Shown: positions 16,234 through 24,869 of the stretch, piece after piece | How the letters are laid out: each line of letters opens with the position of its first letter | Position numbering within the stretch: position 1 is the first letter of the stretch | Assembly: GCA_964519615.1 (NCBI GenBank) | Contig: CAZFIM010000013.1 | Span: 1-47,570, forward strand | DNA length: 47,570 bases | Direction of reading: 5' to 3' | Origin: CAZFIM01 sp964519615 | GTDB lineage: Bacteria; Chloroflexota; Dehalococcoidia; GIF9; UBA5629 | The notes under the pieces: model-generated | Databases searched by the model: none | Seen by the model: only the letters and a program-made list of their open reading frames with translations | What the model was told of the DNA's origin: nothing | Position numbers and translations under genes: made by a program

Positions 16234-17343
16234 TTATAAACTATCTCCCGATGAGCGCAGCAAGGCGGCAAGGGAGTTATAGGCGTTAATTCGTTTTATT
16301 GCCGGCACGATGCTTTCTATTTCTTCGCTGCCGTTCAGCAATGCAGCCAGCACCTCATCGTTTACAAATCCGTTGTTGTTGGTATCTTCTGCAACGGAAT
16401 ACAAGAGCGCAGCTATACCTGATACATAAGCGGCAGCCATGGATGTTCCGGTTTTGTTTTCATATCTGTTGTCCGGTATAGTCGAATAAATATCGACACC
16501 GGGTGCTGCTATATCTACCCAGTCGCCATGGCCTGACCAGGATTCAAGACAATCGTTCCGGTTGCTTGCGGCGACGGCAAGGCAGTTATCATAGACCGCG
16601 GGATAGACCTTTTTTATACCTGTGCCGTTGCCGGCAGCGCATATTACAATGGCTCCTTTATTCCATGCATAATCTACCGCTTTCTCAACTTCAGCCGAAT
16701 ATGAAAACGTATAGAGACTCATATTGATAACATCGGCTCCCTCATCCGCTGCCCAGATAATGCCCTTTGCTATATCGGAATTGAAACATAGTCCTCTGTC
16801 ATCTGCTACTTTGGCATTAAGGAGATGGCATCTGTTTGCGATGCCCGTAATCCCCTTATCATTATTGAGCGCGGCGATGAGCCCTGCAATATGCGTACCG
16901 TGACCGTAGATATCATCGGTTGTTCGGGTTGGTGTGAAATTGCCTTCTCCAATGATCTGATTATGAAGGTCTGAGTGTTTTTTATCGATACCGGTGTCCA
17001 GGACTGCAACGACAATAGCGGAGTCCCCCGAAGTTATTTGCCATGCATCAGGTATACTCATAGTTGAAAGGGCCCATTGTTTATCCGGATAAGCGATAGT
17101 ATTGGTTGAACAGCTATAATCGCCAAATCTATCTACCTGTACCAACCCGGCTGTTTTCCCTGCGTTGTCCGGCTGAATAGCACAAAGGGCGCCTGCCAGC
17201 ACCATCGTGGTGATTATGAATGCATACAACAGGCACGTATGGCAGCGGCTTTTTGTATTTTCAATACTGCGCTGGTAGTGTGAAAAAGCGATGCTTCTTT
17301 TTAGCGGTATATGTACAACAAATCTGGATAACCCGGATGCCAC
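16234..17343 (-). CDS. membrane-anchored S8 subtilisin-like serine protease
   Basis: A 369-residue subtilase. The catalytic triad motifs are VAVLDTGID (Asp), GHGTHIAGL (His) and GTSMAAAYVSGIAALL (Ser), with the oxyanion Asn in AAGNGTG. A membrane or signal segment (about 39-57, ending GALCA) follows an unusually long 38-residue N-terminus. The GTG at 17343 is supported by GGGAGGG six bases upstream. The catalytic domain should be outside the cell. It converges on the giant surface-protein gene with 18 bp between them; a role in processing that protein is possible but unproven. Confidence 0.93.
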   Translation of the reverse strand: MASGLSRFVVHIPLKRSIAFSHYQRSIENTKSRCHTCLLYAFIITTMVLAGALCAIQPDNAGKTAGLVQVDRFGDYSCSTNTIAYPDKQWALSTMSIPDAWQITSGDSAIVVAVLDTGIDKKHSDLHNQIIGEGNFTPTRTTDDIYGHGTHIAGLIAALNNDKGITGIANRCHLLNAKVADDRGLCFNSDIAKGIIWAADEGADVINMSLYTFSYSAEVEKAVDYAWNKGAIVICAAGNGTGIKKVYPAVYDNCLAVAASNRNDCLESWSGHGDWVDIAAPGVDIYSTIPDNRYENKTGTSMAAAYVSGIAALLYSVAEDTNNNGFVNDEVLAALLNGSEEIESIVPAIKRINAYNSLAALLRSSGDSL

Positions 17344-17494
17344 GAGATGCCCTCCCTGATATGCTGCCTGTCATCTACCCCTCAATAAACGGCAGGCTTG
17401 CCGGTCAACTTGCTATTAATCTTTACATTTCATACTGCGGTCCACTCTTTTATAGTTTTAGTTTACTTGCAGTTCGTGACCAGAGGAATAGCAT

Positions 17495-17529
17495 ATTAGT
17501 ACTGAATTGGATAACCAATTAGTACTAAT
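17495..17529. promoter_or_regulatory. nested inverted repeats, candidate operator
   Basis: ATTAGTACT at 17495-17503 recurs within a perfect 12-bp palindrome ATTAGTACTAAT at 17518-17529. Between them AATTGG/CCAATT (17505-17510 and 17515-17520) forms another inverted repeat. The site lies about 160 bp upstream of the protease start. The rest of the 385-bp gap 17344-17728 shows no gene or tRNA. Confidence 0.45.
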
Positions 17530-17728
17530 GCTCTATCGCGATGCCAGGCAGCAAAAAGCAGCGTTCAACTCTCTGAACAATTGAACAAGACAACTTTCTT
17601 ACATACTTTCTGATGAGAAAAACAGGATGGATGCACTGCTGCGATATCTGAAAAGATGCGGTATAACCGCCTTTACGTTTTCTGCTGCCGCGGCTTGCAT
17701 AAAAGGGTAATAATAGAGATTACGGGGT

Positions 17729-19174
17729 TTACTCTATCCGCTCTACCTTGAGCAGATTGGTGGTGCCGGGTACGCCGATGGGCACTCCTCCCGTTATCAC
17801 CACCAGGTCCCCCGACCGGGCAAGGCCTGCCTTTTTAACAGCCTCCCTGCCCATGGTGAAGAGCTCCAGTACTTTTTTAGCTGAGGGGACTTTGGAGCAG
17901 TATACCCCCCATGAGAGCGCAAGCTCCCTGATAGTGCTCTGATCTGGTGTAATGGCCAGGACCGGCACCTGCGGCCGGTAGCGCGCCACGCGCCGGGCGG
18001 TGCTGCCCGATGAAGTGAAGGCGATAATCGCCGCTGCCCCCAGCTGCCGTGCAATATGGCAGGCGGAGTAGCTTATAGCGTCGTCCGTAATATGCTGCTG
18101 GTCCTTTTCTTTGCGAGCCAGTATCTCGTTATAGGGCAGGACCTTCTCCGTTTCCAGCGCCACCCGTGACATGGTCTGCACGGCTTCCACGGGGTAGCGG
18201 CCGATGGCAGTCTCTTCCGAGAGCATCACGGCATCGGCGCCGTCATAGATGGCGTTGGCGACATCGGTGACCTCTGCGCGGGTGGGGCGGGGTGATTCCA
18301 CCATGGATTCCAGCATCTGAGTGGCAACGATAACAGGTTTACCCGCATGATTGCATTTCTCGATAATTTGCTTCTGTGTGATGGGTACCTTTTCGATAGG
18401 TATCTCTATACCCAGGTCGCCGCGGGCGACCATTATGCCGTCGGCCGCCGCCAATATCTCATCGAGATTGTCCAGTGCCTCATGCCGCTCTATCTTGGCA
18501 ATAAGCATTTTATTTGAATTGCGCTGTCTGAGAAAATCCCTCACCTTGATAATATCATCAGCTTTGCCGATAAATGAAAGCGCCACGAAATCAACTTTGT
18601 ATTCTATGCCGAACTTAAGATGGTGCCAATCCTTCTCGGTCATGGTGGAAACATCTCTGGTAATGCCGGGCACGTTGATGCCGCGGTGATCTCCCAGATT
18701 GCCTCCGGTTATAACCCTGCATACAGCATCCGTACCCAGTATATCTTCTACCACCAGCTTGAGAGCTCCGTCATCAAGAAAGACTGCCGTTCCCTTCTTC
18801 AGGCTGGCCGGCAGCTCAGGCCAGTCAACCGATACCTGAGTTTCATCTCCCAATACTGTCCTTGTCGTCAGCACGAACCTGCTGCCCTCAGTCAGGAAGG
18901 CGCTTCCCTTGCGTACTCTACCCGTACGTTCTTTGGGGCCGGGAACATCCTGCAGGATTGCAAGAGGCTTACCCAGTTTTTTAGCTTCCTGCCGCAGCAG
19001 ACGTATCCTCCGGGCGTGTTCTCTATGTGTGCCGTGGGAGAAATTGAGGCGGGCAACATCCATCCCCGCCTCCAGCAAGCCGCGGACTACCGGCTCCGAT
19101 GTGCTCCCGGGCCCTATAGTACACACTATTTTTGTACGCCGCAGAGTAAGCGGATCGGCAACGTTAAAGGTCAT
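17729..19174 (-). CDS. pyk: pyruvate kinase
   Basis: Converts phosphoenolpyruvate and ADP to pyruvate and ATP in the last step of glycolysis. The N-terminus RRTKIVCTIGPGS, the MDVARLNFSHG block, the KIERHEALDNLDEI signature with catalytic Lys, ARGDLGIEIP, the potassium/ADP region and MLESMVESPRPTRAE-DVANAIYDGADAVMLSEE are all present. At 481 residues it is of normal length with the usual C-terminal domain. One oddity is PGPKERTG where most members have a hydrophobic residue in place of Glu. The ATG at 19174 has AGGA nine bases upstream. It is monocistronic and divergent from the GGDEF gene. Confidence 0.97.
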   Translation of the reverse strand: MTFNVADPLTLRRTKIVCTIGPGSTSEPVVRGLLEAGMDVARLNFSHGTHREHARRIRLLRQEAKKLGKPLAILQDVPGPKERTGRVRKGSAFLTEGSRFVLTTRTVLGDETQVSVDWPELPASLKKGTAVFLDDGALKLVVEDILGTDAVCRVITGGNLGDHRGINVPGITRDVSTMTEKDWHHLKFGIEYKVDFVALSFIGKADDIIKVRDFLRQRNSNKMLIAKIERHEALDNLDEILAAADGIMVARGDLGIEIPIEKVPITQKQIIEKCNHAGKPVIVATQMLESMVESPRPTRAEVTDVANAIYDGADAVMLSEETAIGRYPVEAVQTMSRVALETEKVLPYNEILARKEKDQQHITDDAISYSACHIARQLGAAAIIAFTSSGSTARRVARYRPQVPVLAITPDQSTIRELALSWGVYCSKVPSAKKVLELFTMGREAVKKAGLARSGDLVVITGGVPIGVPGTTNLLKVERIE

Positions 19175-19323
19175 ATCTTTTCATCCTGATTCACAATCTA
19201 CCTGTAGAAACTATATCTTCTTATTTGCTATTTATCAAGTAGCCGCAACCGGACCCGGCTGCATGCCGTACAGTACTTTTTCGCTATCACCTTTATTACC
19301 AATGGGCTATTTACTACAACGGA

Positions 19324-19352
19324 TTCACATAAGATACTGTATAAAATATAGT
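19324..19352 (+). promoter_or_regulatory. probable promoter for the GGDEF gene
   Basis: TTCACA (19324-19329), 17-base spacer, TATAGT (19347-19352); transcription would start near 19359, about 40 bases before the ATG at 19400. Confidence 0.5.
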
Positions 19353-19399
19353 TCGCCCAGAATATTTAAGTGAATTTATGTCTTGAGAATGGAGAAAGC

Positions 19400-20275
19400 A
19401 TGGTAAGTAAACCAGTTTCTGCGGACCAGTCTACCGCCATGGTTGTAAGTCGGTTGGTTGTCGCTGCCGGTCTTGATAAAAAACTGCGAAAAGTTAAAGC
19501 GGCACAGAACGTCATTCTGGTAGGCCTGGTATTTGCTGCTCTTTTTTGGGTCTTTGAGTCAATAGTGGATGTTGTGCTTTTTAACAAGGGTACTCTCTTC
19601 AGCCAGTTGTTCACACCGGACCTGTATCAAATATGGATGCGAGTGCTGGTGATATGTACGATTATTATGTTCGGTGTCTATACAAAGTCCGTGCTGTTTG
19701 AACGCAAGAATGCCATTGAACAGCTTGCGCAGATCGCCGTTCATGATAATTTAACTGGGCTTCCCAACAGGGTTCTTCTCTATAACGGCCTGGAACAGGC
19801 AATGACACAGGCTAAATGCCGGAATAACCATATTGCCGTGATGGTGCTTGACCTGGATAGTTTTAAGCGCATCAACGATACGTTCGGACATCATGTAGGA
19901 GACGACATATTGAAGGGTGTGGGAGAGCGTCTGCGCGGCGTACTGCGTAAAAGTGATACGGCTGCACGTATGGGCGGAGATGAATTCATTATCGTGCTTG
20001 CCGGCATACAGGATATGAGAAGTATCGATGGGTTTGCCGAGCGGCTTAGACACGCATTAAGCAAACCTTTTGAGGTAGAAGGCCATTCCATTTTTGTGAC
20101 CGCGAGTATCGGCATTGCTCTTTATCCTGAAAACGGAGAGAACGCGGAAAGCCTGGTGAGACACGCTGATATCGCCATGTACGATGCCAAGGACGCCGGC
20201 AGGGACTGTTTTCGCTTATATAGCGGAAAAATGGGGGAGTCCACCGCTGAAAAACGCGTCAACTGCTTGAGTTAA
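19400..20275 (+). CDS. membrane-bound diguanylate cyclase (GGDEF)
   Basis: A 291-residue protein with two membrane helices near the N-terminus (VILVGLVFAALFWVF and VLVICTIIMFGVYT) and a C-terminal GGDEF domain (about 125-285). DNLTGLPNR, the DLDSFKRIND metal motif and intact GGDEF are present, with the inhibitory RxxD (RKSD) five residues before GGDEF, so product feedback is expected. The frame extends to a GTG at 19370, but the ATG at 19400 has GGAG five bases upstream and is the better start. No EAL or HD-GYP domain follows. It makes c-di-GMP at the membrane. Confidence 0.93.
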   Translation: MVSKPVSADQSTAMVVSRLVVAAGLDKKLRKVKAAQNVILVGLVFAALFWVFESIVDVVLFNKGTLFSQLFTPDLYQIWMRVLVICTIIMFGVYTKSVLFERKNAIEQLAQIAVHDNLTGLPNRVLLYNGLEQAMTQAKCRNNHIAVMVLDLDSFKRINDTFGHHVGDDILKGVGERLRGVLRKSDTAARMGGDEFIIVLAGIQDMRSIDGFAERLRHALSKPFEVEGHSIFVTASIGIALYPENGENAESLVRHADIAMYDAKDAGRDCFRLYSGKMGESTAEKRVNCLS

Positions 20276-20343
20276 GCCGGTAGATTGACTAAATATCGTA
20301 ATAAACGCGTAAGGTTTCTTGCTGTATCCTGACAGCCGGGATA

Positions 20344-20372
20344 TTGACAATTTGCAGGTTGGGGTTTACCAT
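20344..20372 (+). promoter_or_regulatory. sigma-70-type promoter for the GYD-domain gene
   Basis: Consensus TTGACA (20344-20349), 17-base spacer, TACCAT (20367-20372). It lies 75 bp before the ATG at 20448. Confidence 0.6.
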
Positions 20373-20447
20373 ACTACGCATCAGACAGGGATTATACGCC
20401 GCGCATGTCCCGAATAGTGTAAATAACCTGAAATCAAGGAGGCAGCA

Positions 20448-20753
20448 ATGGCTATCTATTTATTGCTGGGGAGCTTGGGAGAAGAGGGAAGAAAGACCAT
20501 CGAGGACTTTCCGGAGAGGCTGAAGGAGCTCAATAAAGAAGTCGAGTTCATGGGTGCAAAAATAGTAAACCAGTATGCGCTTCTGGGGCAGTATGATTTC
20601 GTTAGCATCGTGGAAGCTCCCAGCGATGAGATTGCTGCCAAGCTCTCCATCCATCTGAGTGCCCGGGCAGACCTGCGTACTTTGACGCTGCCCGCCATTC
20701 CTCTTGAGAGCCTGATCACTACCCTAAAGAAAAACCGGCAGGAGCCTTTTTAG
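20448..20753 (+). CDS. GYD-domain protein
   Basis: A 101-residue small cytoplasmic protein with the ALLGQYDFVSIVEAP segment characteristic of the GYD family, related to dimeric alpha-beta barrel proteins. Function of the family is unknown. The ATG is preceded by AGGAGG seven bases upstream. It has its own promoter and stands alone, converging with the PIG-L deacetylase gene. Confidence 0.88.
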   Translation: MAIYLLLGSLGEEGRKTIEDFPERLKELNKEVEFMGAKIVNQYALLGQYDFVSIVEAPSDEIAAKLSIHLSARADLRTLTLPAIPLESLITTLKKNRQEPF

Positions 20754-20810
20754 ACGCTTGGGAGGAACGGCTGTATTGCAGCCGCGGAAGTACAGGTTCA
20801 AATTCACAGG

Positions 20811-21530
20811 TTACCAGCGTACTTCCAGCCGGTAAAAAGCCTCCGCCAGTTCGAAGCTCTTTCCTTTGGCAAAATTGGAGTAACGCGCTCTCATATGTGA
20901 TTCCCATTCGGGAGGCATCTGGCCTAGCTGACTTTTGTGGCAGCGCAACGCTTTCATCTTCTTATCGAATGTACCGGTGATATCGATGCAAAGATTGGGC
21001 TGTTCAGCCCCCCACAGCCACACCTCTCTGACTTTATGAGGCATGAATCCGGCTTGAATCAGGTCAGGATACGCCATGCGATCGCGCGCGTAAGGGAAGA
21101 CTGCATCGAGCACTACCTGCCCGGCAATGCGGTGATCGCGGTGCCATAGATAGCGCCGGTAGGGATCTGTGCTGGCCACGACCTCCGGTTTATACTTGCG
21201 TATCAGACGTACCAGCGCTTTACGAAACTCCGGAGTATCCTCCAGACTCTGGTCCTCTTCCCGCAGGAAAACCACCTCTTTCACTCCCAGTACCGCAGCC
21301 GCTGCCAGTTGTTCCGTTTCCCGGATTTCAGCGAGCATGGAAGGGTGCATTTCAGGGTCATCGCTTCCTTTATTGCCGTTGGTGCAGATGACATAAACAA
21401 TCTCTTTGCCTTCACTGGTCCATCTCGCTACCGTACCGGCGATGCCGAATTCTGCATCATCAGGGTGCGGCGCAATTATCATGGCATAACACGGCGCAGG
21501 TTGTATCCGGGTATCATGTTGCTGTGTCAT
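20811..21530 (-). CDS. PIG-L/LmbE-family N-acetylglucosamine deacetylase-like protein
   Basis: A 239-residue zinc-dependent deacetylase. The zinc-binding motif APHPDDAEFG and the downstream HRDHR that supplies the other histidine are intact, as is TNGNKGSDDPE. Relatives include MshB, BshB and eukaryotic PIG-L, which deacetylate GlcNAc in mycothiol, bacillithiol and GPI synthesis. It is the last of three same-strand genes (acyltransferase, glycosyltransferase, deacetylase), 49 bp behind the glycosyltransferase, so it likely deacetylates the sugar product of that enzyme. The start at 21530 has no clear Shine-Dalgarno; an ATG at 21482 just before the zinc motif is too late. Confidence 0.9.
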   Translation of the reverse strand: MTQQHDTRIQPAPCYAMIIAPHPDDAEFGIAGTVARWTSEGKEIVYVICTNGNKGSDDPEMHPSMLAEIRETEQLAAAAVLGVKEVVFLREEDQSLEDTPEFRKALVRLIRKYKPEVVASTDPYRRYLWHRDHRIAGQVVLDAVFPYARDRMAYPDLIQAGFMPHKVREVWLWGAEQPNLCIDITGTFDKKMKALRCHKSQLGQMPPEWESHMRARYSNFAKGKSFELAEAFYRLEVRW

Positions 21531-21579
21531 AATAGTTCAATTGTACGATAATAGTATCCGCTATACAAAATATGCCGCG

Positions 21580-22824
21580 CTATGGGGTGGAGCGGGATAA
21601 CGCGTGGCAGGAGGACGGATGCAATAGCGCTGCATATTGAGCTAGCAGACGGTCGGCGATCGCCGACCAGCTGTAACCGGCAACTGCCGTACGCCTGCTC
21701 TCCGCTGCTGAGCCAGTCCTGTCCCCGTTGTTTAGAAAACGCGTTATCTCATTGAACAGCGTACGGGGGTGATTGTCTTTTAAAATGACCCCTGCCAGAG
21801 GCGTAGTGATAATATCGCTCATAGTACCGACATCGGTGGCGATAACGGGAGTACCGCAGGCCAATGCTTCCAGCGCAACAATACCGAAACTCTCATAATA
21901 TGAAGGGATAATACAAGCATCCGCAGCGCTGTAATAAAGCGGCAGTTTATCATGGGCTGTTGAGCCGATAAAGTGTACCCTGTTGAGTGCACCGCAGGCA
22001 GTGGCCATTTCTTTGAAAGCGTGCACGTGGCTGTAGTTCCTTATATCGCCGCCGATCACAAACAGCAAGGGGGCATCCTTTTCATCAAAATAGCTCAATG
22101 ACTTGAGCAGACATTCCAGCCCTTTGACAGGTTCCATTCTCCCTACATAGAGCAGTAGCTTGCGGCCGTCTATGCCGATGTCCCGGCGTACCGTTGACCC
22201 GTCCACGGGTTTGAAGAGATTAAGGTTGACACCACATGGTATAACGGCGATCCTGTCTTTCTCCGCACCGTAGTAATAATGCAGTCCCTCTTGCTCTTCT
22301 GCTGTTGCAGCAATAATGCGGTCGCAGTCCGCCACAACTTCTCTTTCACCGCTCAAGCGCAGTTCAGGCTCATATGCACCGATGCCGGCATTGTTCTTCA
22401 TTGCGGCCAGAGTATGGAACATGGTGATATGCGGTATATTCCAGGCTGCTTTAAGCTGTTTGCCGATCAGACCGGAAAGCCAGTAATGGCTGTGGATAAG
22501 GTCGTAGCCTGTACCGTTTTCGCTGCCGTATTCCTCAATTTTGCGGGTGAACCTGTCGATGTAGGGATAGCAGGCGATCTTCGGTATCTCCTCATTAACC
22601 CCGATTTTCAGGTGAATGAGCCTTGTATTATGCCAGGGACTACCGGTCTGCTCGTGTTCCGGACGATGCGACCTGGTGAATATGTCTACCATATGTCCGC
22701 GCCTGCCGAACTCAGCGGCAAGTTCACGTATATAGACGTTCATGCCCCCCGTATCCTGCTCCCCCAGCTTGCTCAATGGGCAGCTGTGGAGGCTGATCAT
22801 CGCGATTTTTAGCTTCTTATTCAT
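21580..22824 (-). CDS. GT4 glycosyltransferase, MshA/BshA/sucrose-synthase-like
   Basis: A 414-residue retaining GT-B glycosyltransferase. The N-terminal loop reads QDTGGMNVYIRELAAEFGRRGH, as in MshA and sucrose-phosphate synthases. The donor-binding C-half has VGRMEPVKGLE, and the E-x7-E motif in SYYESFGIVALEALACGTPVIA. DLIHSHYWLSG and the VIPCGVNLNLFKP block are also family hallmarks. Together with the PIG-L deacetylase behind it, this recalls the first two steps of mycothiol or bacillithiol synthesis, though no cysteine ligase is in the window. It may instead make a glycolipid or compatible solute. No Shine-Dalgarno; it is 34 bp behind the acyltransferase and probably coupled. Confidence 0.9.
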   Translation of the reverse strand: MNKKLKIAMISLHSCPLSKLGEQDTGGMNVYIRELAAEFGRRGHMVDIFTRSHRPEHEQTGSPWHNTRLIHLKIGVNEEIPKIACYPYIDRFTRKIEEYGSENGTGYDLIHSHYWLSGLIGKQLKAAWNIPHITMFHTLAAMKNNAGIGAYEPELRLSGEREVVADCDRIIAATAEEQEGLHYYYGAEKDRIAVIPCGVNLNLFKPVDGSTVRRDIGIDGRKLLLYVGRMEPVKGLECLLKSLSYFDEKDAPLLFVIGGDIRNYSHVHAFKEMATACGALNRVHFIGSTAHDKLPLYYSAADACIIPSYYESFGIVALEALACGTPVIATDVGTMSDIITTPLAGVILKDNHPRTLFNEITRFLNNGDRTGSAAESRRTAVAGYSWSAIADRLLAQYAALLHPSSCHALSRSTP

Positions 22825-22858
22825 ATGCTGCTGTAAATAGTAGTCTATTTAGAGTATA

Positions 22859-23833
22859 TCATGACAGCTCTATCGTGCAGCGGTAGAGAGGCATACTCCT
22901 GCCGCCGAGATGATACTTATACTGCTCGTCCCCTTTGAGGAAATTGAAGCAGCTCATACCGCGCTCAATGCTGTTCTCAATAACCAGCGCTTTTGAGATC
23001 AGTCCCGCGCTCACCCACCTGTATTCAGGATCGAAGCCGCTGTTATAGAGGAGCACTTCTTTTTTATAGTCGAAACACAGCGTTGCCGCTATGGGCGAGC
23101 CTTCCAACTCCATCAGTGTGATGCGCAGACGGCCTGCTGCCGCCATAACCTCGATAATTTCCTGCATAAAAGCTTGCCTGTCGGGGGTAAGGAACTCTGC
23201 TTTATCTGCCCGGCATTCCCGGAAAAGCCGGAAAAATATCTCTACAGCCTCCGCAGAAGTGTCGGTAACGGCCAATTGCGTAATGGTACCCATCTCCTTC
23301 AGGCGGCGGAATTTCCGCTTGAGTTCGTGCCTTTGTTTGTTGCTCAGCTCCTGGAGATACTGTTCCCATTTTGAAGGCAAATCCAGAGAGACGCTCACAT
23401 CCTCCTGATTGCATGCAACAGTAAGGCCTCTCTCTTTGACCTGCTCAATAAGGTGTGTCACTACTATGGAATCAGGCCTTACTGCACCGAGGTCAAGCTG
23501 TTTTATGCCTTCGGCAATGAGGTTGTCCAGTAAAATAGTGCAGAATGTATCTTCATGCCCGTTACGTACAGTAAAATCCAGATAATCGCAGACATCAGGA
23601 CTGCCGGCAAAAGAGGCGGCTCCATCACTGACTGCAAGAGGCGCGACACCTATCAGCTTGTTGTCTTCGCGCAGTGAGCAAAGGTAAGAAGTGCACTTCG
23701 TGCCGAAATGCTTCCACCATGTACCGGACCACTGCGGCGTTGAAAAGATGACGCTGGAGGACGATTCTTCCTGCAGCAAGCTCCATTCCTGCGCCAGCGT
23801 CTCATATTTATCGTGGGCAAATAGATAGTCCAT
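22859..23833 (-). CDS. GNAT-fold acyltransferase, CelD/BcsL or FemAB-like
   Basis: A double-GNAT protein with the C-terminal acetyltransferase domain (RQAFMQEIIEVMAAAGRLRITLMELEGSPIAATLCFDYK, split motif; GFDPEYRWVSAGLISKALVIE; FLKGDEQYKYHLGG). The final KGDEQYK motif is typical of the CelD/BcsL set. The frame extends to a TTG at 23893, but the ATG at 23833 gives the normal family N-terminus (YETLAQEWSLLQ), so I use it. It is the first gene of a three-gene operon and probably acylates an amino-sugar product of the next two enzymes. The substrate is not known. Confidence 0.82.
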   Translation of the reverse strand: MDYLFAHDKYETLAQEWSLLQEESSSSVIFSTPQWSGTWWKHFGTKCTSYLCSLREDNKLIGVAPLAVSDGAASFAGSPDVCDYLDFTVRNGHEDTFCTILLDNLIAEGIKQLDLGAVRPDSIVVTHLIEQVKERGLTVACNQEDVSVSLDLPSKWEQYLQELSNKQRHELKRKFRRLKEMGTITQLAVTDTSAEAVEIFFRLFRECRADKAEFLTPDRQAFMQEIIEVMAAAGRLRITLMELEGSPIAATLCFDYKKEVLLYNSGFDPEYRWVSAGLISKALVIENSIERGMSCFNFLKGDEQYKYHLGGRSMPLYRCTIELS

Positions 23834-24044
23834 ATAATGATGATTATCGTTATACGTTTTGTCAGACGCGATAAACCTAATTATATCCTGCAAAGAGATG
23901 TTTTTGAAGTAATCTTAGCGGTCAATACAAGCAGAAGATAATACGTAAAAAATACGGCTGTACTTTGCATACAGGCATTAAAGCTTCTGTGACCGGGGCT
24001 GCTTACGGATGCGCTGATATCAATCTTGTTGCAGGAGCGGATGA

Positions 24045-24656
24045 TTATGCCGCCGGCGTGTTTTCAACAGGCTGTTGAGCGGTTGTGCTCACAGGCTCAT
24101 TTTTTTGCCGTGTGCGTTTGCGCTTGCTGCGGCGTTTGCCTGCCCATATATCCGTAAAGAAGCTCCTGTCCAGCAGATGACGGTAATCAGCCATATCCAG
24201 CAGGTCTTTTGAAACAGCATTATCGAAGTAGGCCACTTCCACATATTTACCCATGTTTTTCACCGTCTGAAGCGCATAGGCGAAATCCGAATCACCGCTC
24301 ACCAGTACGGCAACATCGTAGAAATCGCGCCAGGCATAGTGAAGCAGGTCCGTAGCAAGCATGATATCGATACCCTTCTCCACGGATACTCCCTGAGAAA
24401 GCTTGGTCCCTCCCAGCCGCACTTCAAGGTAGGGCGTTCTGCGAAGGATATCTAGAAAATCAGATTGTACTTTAGGTGTGTCCTGTCTTTTCGTAGGGTC
24501 TTGAAGCACATTATAGTAATATGCTCTGTACATCGGTCTGTTGCGGCATAACCTGGAGATGAATTCAGTATAGTTGAGGTCATGGCGCCTGAAATTGTTT
24601 TCCAGCGAATGATAAAGGTTGCTCCCATCGATAAAAATTGCAACTCTTTCTGTCAT
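24045..24656 (-). CDS. NYN-domain (LabA/DUF88, PIN-like) ribonuclease
   Basis: A 203-residue protein. The NYN fold is marked by AIFIDGSNLYHSL, KGIDIMLATDLL and VLVSGDSDFAYAL, with acidic residues in the positions that bind metal in PIN-like nucleases. A basic C-terminal tail (GKRRSKRKRTRQKNE) suits RNA binding. The ATG at 24656 has GGAG seven bases upstream. It is monocistronic, flanked by gaps of about 150 and 210 bp that hold no recognisable gene. Members act on RNA; the target here is unknown. Confidence 0.92.
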   Translation of the reverse strand: MTERVAIFIDGSNLYHSLENNFRRHDLNYTEFISRLCRNRPMYRAYYYNVLQDPTKRQDTPKVQSDFLDILRRTPYLEVRLGGTKLSQGVSVEKGIDIMLATDLLHYAWRDFYDVAVLVSGDSDFAYALQTVKNMGKYVEVAYFDNAVSKDLLDMADYRHLLDRSFFTDIWAGKRRSKRKRTRQKNEPVSTTAQQPVENTPAA

Positions 24657-24869
24657 TAATAAACTCCATATATTTAATTGTATAAACCGGTCAAACTGTA
24701 TTTCATTGTCTGTTCTTGCGATTGCGGCTGGCGTAGCATCTTACAAATGAACTATAGATTTGTTCAGATGATTTGTCAAGAGAATATACCGCAGGCGATC
24801 GTAATAGCGGTAATTGTCTTGATTGGAGGGAGAGCGGCACGGCGGTGCATACAGCTAAAATGATAGCGT

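Noticed and set aside
24678..24863. Small plus-strand ORF between the NYN and PAS-HD-GYP genes
   Set aside because: No ribosome site, random-looking composition, and it starts within the NYN promoter region.
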